A stretch of 64,000 bases of DNA, from contig JAJEHF010000066.1 of NCBI GenBank assembly GCA_022823865.1, positions 79,811 to 143,810 of the forward strand. The letters are read 5' to 3'. The stretch comes from Bryobacterales bacterium (lineage in GTDB: Bacteria > Acidobacteriota > Terriglobia > Bryobacterales > UBA6623). The notes beneath the pieces were generated by a model, which was not told the DNA's origin, ran no database searches, and saw only the letters and a program-made list of their open reading frames with translations. Position numbers and translations under genes: made by a program. Shown piece after piece: positions 57,709-64,000 of the stretch (its first letter is position 1; every line of letters starts with the position of its first letter).

Positions 57709-58627
57709 TCTCCAACACCTCGCCAGATTCGGCGCGGTAGCCGTGCGCAAAATCCAGTGCTGCCATGCGGTTGCGACCCTCCAATTGGACTTCCCCCAGC
57801 ACAAGCCTGCCCGTACCGCAACCGACGCTGAACTGCCCTTGGCCAAGCGCGATGCCGCCGGGAGCCAGACCGCCCTCGCCTTCGACCCGCGCTTCGTGGA
57901 TCCGTATGCGCTTTCCTCGAAAGAAGCTATAGATGCCCGGCCAAGGATCGAAGCCGCGTAGCCTGTTATGGATTGCCGTTGCGGACAATGACCAGTCTAC
58001 AAGGCCGTCTTCCCTGCGAATCAGCGGCGCGAAGGTCGCCGCGTCGTGGTCTTGCGGCATCGGCCGCAGTGTGCCGGCTTGCAATCCGCGCAGGGTCTCC
58101 ATCAACAGGTCGGCGCCTTGGGGAGCCAGGCGCCGATTCAATTCCGATGCGCGCTCGGTGGGCATGATTTCGGTCGTGCAGCTGAGCAGGATGTCCCCGG
58201 CGTCCATTTGTCGCGAGATCCGCATGGTCGTCACGCCGGTGTAGGTCTCGCCGTTGACAAGAGCCCAATTGACTGGGGCCGCCCCGCGGTACTTCGGCAG
58301 CAGCGAGGAGTGCACGTTCACGCATCCATGGGGCGAAAGCTCGCGAATCCGCTTCGGGATCATCTGGCCGTAGCCGACTACGGCGATCACGTCCGGTGCG
58401 TGGCCGACAAGACGATCGAACGCGTGGTCCTCGCGAATCCTCTCGGGCTGAAAGACAGGCAAGGACAGCTCCTCGGCCTTACGCTTGACTGGCGGAGGCG
58501 TAAGTCGGCGGCCGCGGCCCGCCGGGCGATCCGGCTGGGTTACCACTTCGAGCACGTCGTGGTGCTCTGCCAGCAGTTCCAGCGAAGGCACGGCAAATTC
58601 AGGCGTGCCAATGAAGACGGCTCGCAA
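57701..58627 (-). CDS. fmt: Methionyl-tRNA formyltransferase
   Basis: MRAVFIGTPEFAVPSLELL; GCVNVHSSLLPKYRGAAPVNWALVNGETYTGVTTMR. Confidence 0.95.
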   Translation of the reverse strand: MRAVFIGTPEFAVPSLELLAEHHDVLEVVTQPDRPAGRGRRLTPPPVKRKAEELSLPVFQPERIREDHAFDRLVGHAPDVIAVVGYGQMIPKRIRELSPHGCVNVHSSLLPKYRGAAPVNWALVNGETYTGVTTMRISRQMDAGDILLSCTTEIMPTERASELNRRLAPQGADLLMETLRGLQAGTLRPMPQDHDAATFAPLIRREDGLVDWSLSATAIHNRLRGFDPWPGIYSFFRGKRIRIHEARVEGEGGLAPGGIALGQGQFSVGCGTGRLVLGEVQLEGRNRMAALDFAHGYRAESGEVLENG

Positions 58628-58628
58628 C

Positions 58629-59150
58629 CTAGTCCCACTCGCCCTGCTTGCGCAGCGTCCGGATCTTCTTCTTGATCATGCCGCGCTTGAGCTTGCTCAG
58701 GTGGCGCAGGAACAGCACGCCATTGAGATGATCGTTTTCGTGGCAGATCACTCTGGCTAGCAGCTCTTCACCCTCCAGCTCGCGCCACTCGCCGTCGACC
58801 GTGCGATAGCGCGCCCGCACGGTCATCGGACGGCTCACGTTGGCCGTAAAGCCTGGTATGGAGAGGCAGCCCTCGGACCCTACCTGCGTGCCCTCTTGGG
58901 AGACGATTTCGGGATTGATCAAGATGTGGGGCTGGGCTTCTCCTTCTCCGCCCGAGCAGTCGATCACGGTCAGGCGCTTGAGCACGCCCACCTGGGGCGC
59001 CGCCAGGCCCACGCCGCGCGCCTGGTACATCGTTTCGAACATATCGGTCACAAGGGACCGGAGATCCTCGCTGCCGAACTCCTCTTCGGCCACTGGCTCG
59101 GACACTTCCTCAAGTACCGGGTTGCCGTATTTGACGATCTTGCGCACCAT
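58629..59150 (-). CDS. def: Peptide deformylase
   Basis: GVGLAAPQVGVLKRL; EGCLSIPG; ICHENDHLNGVLF. Confidence 0.95.
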   Translation of the reverse strand: MVRKIVKYGNPVLEEVSEPVAEEEFGSEDLRSLVTDMFETMYQARGVGLAAPQVGVLKRLTVIDCSGGEGEAQPHILINPEIVSQEGTQVGSEGCLSIPGFTANVSRPMTVRARYRTVDGEWRELEGEELLARVICHENDHLNGVLFLRHLSKLKRGMIKKKIRTLRKQGEWD

Positions 59151-59338
59151 GGTCCCGACGCCACTGCGACCCTTGGTTTCATTCTAACGAGCGCTCCGAT
59201 CGCCCGGATGCGTTGGCTGTCACCAAGGATCGCCTGCCTTCTCGCGCGTCGCCGTTGTCGGCGGCCCGGCCGATCTGCTGCGTCCCGCGAGCGAGTGCGC
59301 TGTCACGCTCGATGCAATCTCAACTAAAATCTATGCTC

Positions 59339-60508
59339 ATGACCCGCTTGCTACTCCTTCTATTCTTGTGTGCGCCCCTGCTGGTCGGCAGTCCTTGGGA
59401 GCGACATGTCATTGACGCCTCGGAACAGGGTGCTGACGGCGTGCGCTTGGCCGATGTCAACGGCGATGGCTTGGTCGACATTGCCACCGCGTGGGAGCAG
59501 TCCGGCACCGTCAAGGCCTATCTCAACCCTGGCGCGGACAAGGCCGCCTCCGAATGGCCATCCGTGGTCGTTGGCAAGGTAGCGAGCCCCGAAGACGCGG
59601 TATTCGTCGACATCGACGGCGATGGCAAGTTCGAGGTCATTAGCTCGACCGAAGGCGAGGAGAAGACCATTTACGTCCATCAATCGAAGAGTGGCGCTTT
59701 TCTGGACGCCGGCAGCTGGGAGACGCGACCGGTAGTCAGATCCGCGGGCAAGAACCAGTGGATGTACGCCGAGCCGATCGACGTCGATGGCAACGGTTCG
59801 GTGGATATCGTCGCCGGCTCGAAGAACGACTTTGCGATGATCGGCTCGTGGCGGTTCCCGTCCACCCCGGGCGGCAGGGCCTCGTGGAGCCGCTGGTACG
59901 GCGCTGGCTGGGTGATGTCGCTCGTGGCCCATGACATGAACGGGGATGGAGCCCCTGATATCGTGGCTAGCGACCGCAAGGGTCCGCGGAGCGGGGCGCT
60001 GTGGTTTCAGAACATGCCCGGCAGCGCCGCGTGGCCGGAGTACAGGATCGGTCCAGAGGCCGAGCACGAGGCCATGTTCCTCGACGTGGCCGACCTAGAC
60101 GGAGACGGCTTGACCGACGTTGTGATGGCCGTCAAGGACGGACCGATCCAGTTCTTCCGCGGCATGTCGGACCGGGGCAACAGGTGGCGGGCGCACTCCA
60201 TCCAGATCCCCGACGGATTTGGCACGGGCAAGGCCGTGGCCGTCGGTGATATGGACATGGACGGAACCATGGATCTGGTCTTCAGCTGCGAACACGCGAC
60301 AGACGAACTGTCTGGGGTCGGCCTGTTGCGGCACGCGGGCGATCCCACCGCTTCGCAATGGGAAGTCACGGATGTCGGCGGGCCGGACGGCACCAAGTTT
60401 GACCGCATCGAACTCGTAGATCTAGATGGCGACGGTGACTTGGACGTCCTCACGTGCGAGGAGGTCGACCTGCTGGGAGTGGTTTGGTACGAGAATCCCG
60501 CCCGATGA
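59339..60508 (+). CDS. Secreted FG-GAP/VCBS repeat protein
   Basis: Repeated D-x-NGDG/D-x-DGDG: VRLADVNGDGLVDIATAWE, VFVDIDGDGKFEVISS, HDMNGDGAPDIVAS, VADLDGDGLTDVVMA. Confidence 0.88.
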   Translation: MTRLLLLLFLCAPLLVGSPWERHVIDASEQGADGVRLADVNGDGLVDIATAWEQSGTVKAYLNPGADKAASEWPSVVVGKVASPEDAVFVDIDGDGKFEVISSTEGEEKTIYVHQSKSGAFLDAGSWETRPVVRSAGKNQWMYAEPIDVDGNGSVDIVAGSKNDFAMIGSWRFPSTPGGRASWSRWYGAGWVMSLVAHDMNGDGAPDIVASDRKGPRSGALWFQNMPGSAAWPEYRIGPEAEHEAMFLDVADLDGDGLTDVVMAVKDGPIQFFRGMSDRGNRWRAHSIQIPDGFGTGKAVAVGDMDMDGTMDLVFSCEHATDELSGVGLLRHAGDPTASQWEVTDVGGPDGTKFDRIELVDLDGDGDLDVLTCEEVDLLGVVWYENPAR

Positions 60509-60892
60509 TTGGCGCTTACAGCCGACTTCCGTTGGGACCCGTCGTACGGCGGCGGTGCCGCCCGGCCGCTCAATTCGGGACTTGGCAGCCTCGGGTTATT
60601 GGCGCAAGACCGACCAAAACCAACAGCAGCAGCGGCCGTCGGCCCAGTCGGAGTCCCGCGAGCGGTTTAATGGTGGCCGTCATGCCCGAATGCTCAACGA
60701 GGGCGACCGATCCTTGAGAAGCTGGCTCCTGAAGACCGAGCCAAGTCTTGCGCGCATCGCCCATGGCCTCCGAAAGCCGTATCACCAGTTCAACTCTTAG
60801 GTGCCTGTCTGTCGAATGTCGAGTTGATTTCCGTGATTGGTCCTGGACAACTCGTATACGTCTGTGCATAGATCGGACAAGGCGACCGGTGC

Positions 60893-61126
60893 TTGAAGAC
60901 ATTTCAAGTGAAATTTGACAAAGCTCTGCTCGAGCGGCTGGACAGTCGTCCATCTGTCAAGCAGCGCGGGCGGTCTGCAATCCTAGCCGACGCCGTGACC
61001 GAGTACTTGCAACGGCACGAGAGAACAGGAATGGATCGCTTGTACGCCAAGTGCTACGGAGAAAAGGCCTCTTTGGAGTCGGAGTTGCCAGGATGGGATC
61101 GAGAGGGCATATGGCCTGGGGACTAG
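60893..61126 (+). CDS. MazE/CopG-type ribbon-helix-helix antitoxin
   Basis: TTG start; FQVKFDKALLERLDSRPSVKQRGRSAILADAVTEYLQR...YGEKASLESELPGWDREGIWPGD. Confidence 0.72.
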   Translation: MKTFQVKFDKALLERLDSRPSVKQRGRSAILADAVTEYLQRHERTGMDRLYAKCYGEKASLESELPGWDREGIWPGD

Positions 61127-61450
61127 TGCTACGGGCCAAGGCGCGGTGAGATCTGGGAACTCAATCTAGCCAGCCCGATAAGCGGAGGAGGCCGGCAGTA
61201 GTGCTTACTCGTTAGCGGGTCCCGCCGTTATTCAAGACCGCGATGGTAGCGCCGATTGCACCGACAGTCGGAGGCCTTCCGAGCGAGCTGAAAGTCGGCA
61301 CCGACGACGGCTTGGCGTAGCCAGTAGGTGACCAAGCGCGATCACGTGCAGCACGTGGACCAGCGTCGATTGCATGAACCTGTCGGAACCGTGAGTGACT
61401 ACAAGCTACGCCAGATGTGCTCGGGCAGAGCTGGCACCGAGGGTGGCACA
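61126..61450 (+). pseudogene. mazF-like toxin pseudogene (multiple frameshifts and an internal stop)
   Basis: Pieces in three frames: VLRAKAR / RRGEIWELNLASPISG / RRPAVVLTR*RVPPLFKTAMVAPIAPTVGGLPSELKVGTDDGLA / VTKRDHVQHVDQRRLHEPVGTVSDYKLRQMCS. Confidence 0.78.
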
Positions 61451-61560
61451 GGCAGTATATTTGTTAAAGGGAGCTTGGAAGCACTTGCTAGTCTGTAGCC
61501 CGGAGCACTTGTAGAGCTGCTGTGCATGCCGTTGTAGCTTTGAGTGCGGCGTGTTCTCCA

Positions 61561-62202
61561 ATGCCTGAAGAACTGACCTTGCAGCTGGAATCGGTGAGCG
61601 TGGTCGTCACTGCCGAGTTCCACAATCCATCGATTCTCAATCCCGATTTTCTGGTTTCGCGACAAATCGTTCCGGAGGATTGGACTGTTTCCGAGACGCT
61701 AACGACGCCGCCATTTTCAGTTGTCAAGTACGACAATGGAGTGGAGTGGTCCGTGGATCAGTCCCGCCTGACTGTCTCAGAACAGGCGGGGCCAGCATTC
61801 GACGGTCTCTGCCGGGTCCATTCCCTTGCAATAGAGTATCTGACTAAGCTGCCGCATGTGCCCTACCGCGATCTAGGTCTCAATTGCAGGGTCTCGATGA
61901 AGGTGCTTGATGCTCACAGTTGGCTCCTCAAACGGTTCGCGCCGCCTTGGCTGCAGGGAGAACGCATCGTTCGAAAGCTAAGCCCTAAGTTCGTTCTGGA
62001 TGCGGGGGACGCCGAGTGTCATTGCAGCCTGGTCGATGGACAGCAGAATAGCGATGGTTACGTCATTGCTGACTGCAACGTCCATCATCAGGGACTTCAA
62101 AACATGGAGAGTTTGTGCGCCGCCATCGCACGTTGGCCGGAACGCCAGGGGTGGATCAGCCAAGCGCTCGACAGCCTCATGGTTAAGGACGTAAGCGGAT
62201 GA
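61561..62202 (+). CDS. Uncharacterised protein A of three-gene cassette
   Basis: MPEELTLQLESVSVVVTAEFHNPSILNPDFLVSRQIVPEDW...; ATG at 61561; coupled to next ORF. Confidence 0.65.
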   Translation: MPEELTLQLESVSVVVTAEFHNPSILNPDFLVSRQIVPEDWTVSETLTTPPFSVVKYDNGVEWSVDQSRLTVSEQAGPAFDGLCRVHSLAIEYLTKLPHVPYRDLGLNCRVSMKVLDAHSWLLKRFAPPWLQGERIVRKLSPKFVLDAGDAECHCSLVDGQQNSDGYVIADCNVHHQGLQNMESLCAAIARWPERQGWISQALDSLMVKDVSG

Positions 62203-62852
62203 TGGAAATCAGGCATGGAACAGCGGGTCCGATGTACGGGGAGGTACGCCGGTCAGCAGTATTGGAGGCCATGGCCAGCACACCTGCCCCAACACAGGGT
62301 AGAGGCGGGGCCGGGACCGCGGCTGTTATTGATGGTCTTGCTAGGCAAAGGCGAGGCGCGAGGCATTGGTGGTTGCTGATTTGTTTGGATGAAGTCGATA
62401 CTCTCGACATGCAAACGGCCTACAGGGAGGTAGGCCGCGAAATTCTGGCCGCTCGGATTGTCGCGGCGGCCAGGCCCACTGAGATCGTTGCAGTGCTGCG
62501 ACTGGCGGGCAAGCGGAGGCTCGCGGATAGGGTCAAGCATCTCGCTGAGTTGGTCGAGGACGATCCGGATGAACCACCAATCGTATTTCCGTCGTTGCGG
62601 GAACTGGCCCTCTTCCTAGTGAGCGAGCGGCGATTCGGTGACCCCGAAGTCGGCTTGAGTCCGGATGGGCTCTTGCAGGCAGAGTGGCCTGTGAAGAATG
62701 GCGGCGTCCTAGTGATGAACTTTCTGCCAGATGGCATGATTCAATTTGCAGCGGTAGCTAATTCCGCGATCAGAGGTGATCGGCGCCGACGCGTCAACGG
62801 TACGCTGCCGAAGGACGAAGCTCTGTCGGCGGTCAGGCAGTTCATCAGGTAA
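62199..62852 (+). CDS. Uncharacterised protein B of three-gene cassette
   Basis: ATGA overlap with preceding stop; complete 217-aa ORF. Confidence 0.65.
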   Translation: MMEIRHGTAGPMYGEVRRSAVLEAMASTPAPTQGRGGAGTAAVIDGLARQRRGARHWWLLICLDEVDTLDMQTAYREVGREILAARIVAAARPTEIVAVLRLAGKRRLADRVKHLAELVEDDPDEPPIVFPSLRELALFLVSERRFGDPEVGLSPDGLLQAEWPVKNGGVLVMNFLPDGMIQFAAVANSAIRGDRRRRVNGTLPKDEALSAVRQFIR

Positions 62853-63290
62853 GTGACGAATCAAGTGTCCGCCAAGCCCCTGCCGGACGAAGCACATGTG
62901 TCCCGCTACTGCCGTCCTGGTGCCGTCGGCCAGGATGGTTTACCGCTGTCTGCAGCGTTCCAACTAAAGGGCGGCGAAGATTACCTGTCTGTGAACTGGC
63001 TGGAGTACTTCCAAACCCTCGATCAGGAAACAGCGATTACTCATGTTCGGGAAGCGTTTCGGACAAAATCCTACAGCGTTCGTACGAACGGGAGGTTTGC
63101 GGTGCTCGGCGTGAAGGAGGCGAAGGAGGCAGTGTCGGCAGTGACCGGTCAACCCGCGCGGGTCGACCATTTGCCGCTAAAGGACGATCCTTCGCACAGT
63201 GGCGTTTTCGGCTACGCGGCGGATGATCTCGCGGTTGCAGCAGAACTAAAGGCGCTCGTTGGTCGTGCGTGTGTTCATAACGCCACTTAG
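62853..63290 (+). CDS. Uncharacterised protein C of three-gene cassette
   Basis: GTG start immediately after TAA stop; YCRPGAVGQDGLPLSAAFQLKGGEDYLSVNWLEYFQTLD...NGRFAVLGVKEAKEA...DDPSHSGVFGYAADDLAVAAEL. Confidence 0.7.
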   Translation: MTNQVSAKPLPDEAHVSRYCRPGAVGQDGLPLSAAFQLKGGEDYLSVNWLEYFQTLDQETAITHVREAFRTKSYSVRTNGRFAVLGVKEAKEAVSAVTGQPARVDHLPLKDDPSHSGVFGYAADDLAVAAELKALVGRACVHNAT

Positions 63291-63443
63291 TGATAGACAC
63301 CGTATTGGACGAAACGCCGCGCGATCAACGTATTTGCCGCGTGCAAGATGTCATGCCGCAAACCGACGATCAGGCCAATACCAAGATCGCTTGACTCGCA
63401 AAGCGACCTCGAACTTCCCCGGCGTCAACTACAATCTCTGTGC

Positions 63444-63866
63444 ATGACCCGCTTAGCAGCTCTTCTGCTCTTGTGCGCTCCCCAAATGGTCGGCGGCCCT
63501 TGGGCGCGACACGTCATTGACGACTCGGGGAACAATGCGGATGGCGTGCGCTTAGCGGATATCAACGGTGATGGCTTGCCCGATATCGCCACGCCGTGGG
63601 AGAAGTCAGGTGTTGTCAAGGCCTACCTTCACCCGGGTGTGGAGAAGGTCAAGTCGGAATGGCCGGCAGTGGTCGTTGGCAGGGTGGCTAGCCCCGAGGA
63701 CGCAGTGTTCGCTGATATTGACGGCGATGGCAAGTTCGAAGTCATCAGTTCGACCGAAGGCGAGGAAAAGACCATCTATGTCCACCAATCGACGGGTGAA
63801 TCCTATCTGGACTCCGCCAGCTGGGAAACCCGCCCGGTGGTCAGATCGGTCGGCAAGAACCAGTGG
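63444..63866 (+). pseudogene. Truncated paralog of the FG-GAP protein at 59339
   Basis: MTRLAALLLLCAPQMVGGPWARHVIDDSGNNADGVRLADINGDGLPDIATPWEKSG...; homology stops abruptly after GKNQW. Confidence 0.8.
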
Positions 63867-64000
63867 GTTCCGGAAATTCTTTGCGCCAGGGCAAGCCCTG
63901 GCAAGGAGGAAGCGATGAGCTGAAACCTTGCACCGCGAGCCAGCAGGTTCGACACCTGTCCGGCAAAGGCGCAGCCCGCCAGCCGGAAGCGAGTGTTGCA
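63867..64000 (+). mobile_element. Possible 5' end of a group II intron (incomplete, runs off window)
   Basis: Abrupt loss of paralogy followed by structured non-coding-looking sequence TTGCGCCAGGGCAAGCCCTGGCAAGGAGGAAGCGATGAGCTGAAACCTTGCACC..., GGAAGCGA motifs. Confidence 0.4.

Noticed and set aside
60570-60953. 127-aa minus-strand ORF between the FG-GAP gene and MazE
   Set aside because: No recognisable family, overlaps the antitoxin start and its promoter region; probably spurious.

Overview
High-GC bacterial window, consistent with Acidobacteriota (Bryobacterales/Solibacter-like); this lineage call is inference from gene content: sulfatases, DUF1501/DUF1549-DUF1553 pair, DUF1080, Gfo/Idh/MocA oxidoreductases. 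Most of it is a dense core/metabolic backbone: plsX-rpmF-DUF177, queG, purA, hisG-hisZ, korA-korB, trpF, eno, argJ, fmt, def, a tRNA with CAT anticodon, an alkA-like/mutT pair and an MgtE-N/CBS + Nramp pair. Three Cys-type sulfatases, a copper amine oxidase and a Tes/MSS-like radical SAM protein are also present. Accessory signals cluster in four places. (1) About 7.2-8.8 kb: a DUF4143 ATPase lies between a complete sulfatase and a detached copy of a sulfatase C-terminus. (2) 17.2 and 40 kb: two decayed, mutually homologous transposase-like fragments. (3) 51.7-54.7 kb: a second DUF4143 ATPase and an orphan VapB-like antitoxin. (4) 59.3-64.0 kb: two FG-GAP paralogs bracket a MazE-like antitoxin with a frame-shattered mazF, followed by a tightly coupled uncharacterised three-gene cassette. 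The second FG-GAP copy is cut off by sequence resembling the 5' end of a group II intron. The best candidates for something undescribed are the 61.5-63.3 kb cassette and the Tes/MSS-like radical SAM gene. No database search was run; all family calls are by reading motifs in the translations.
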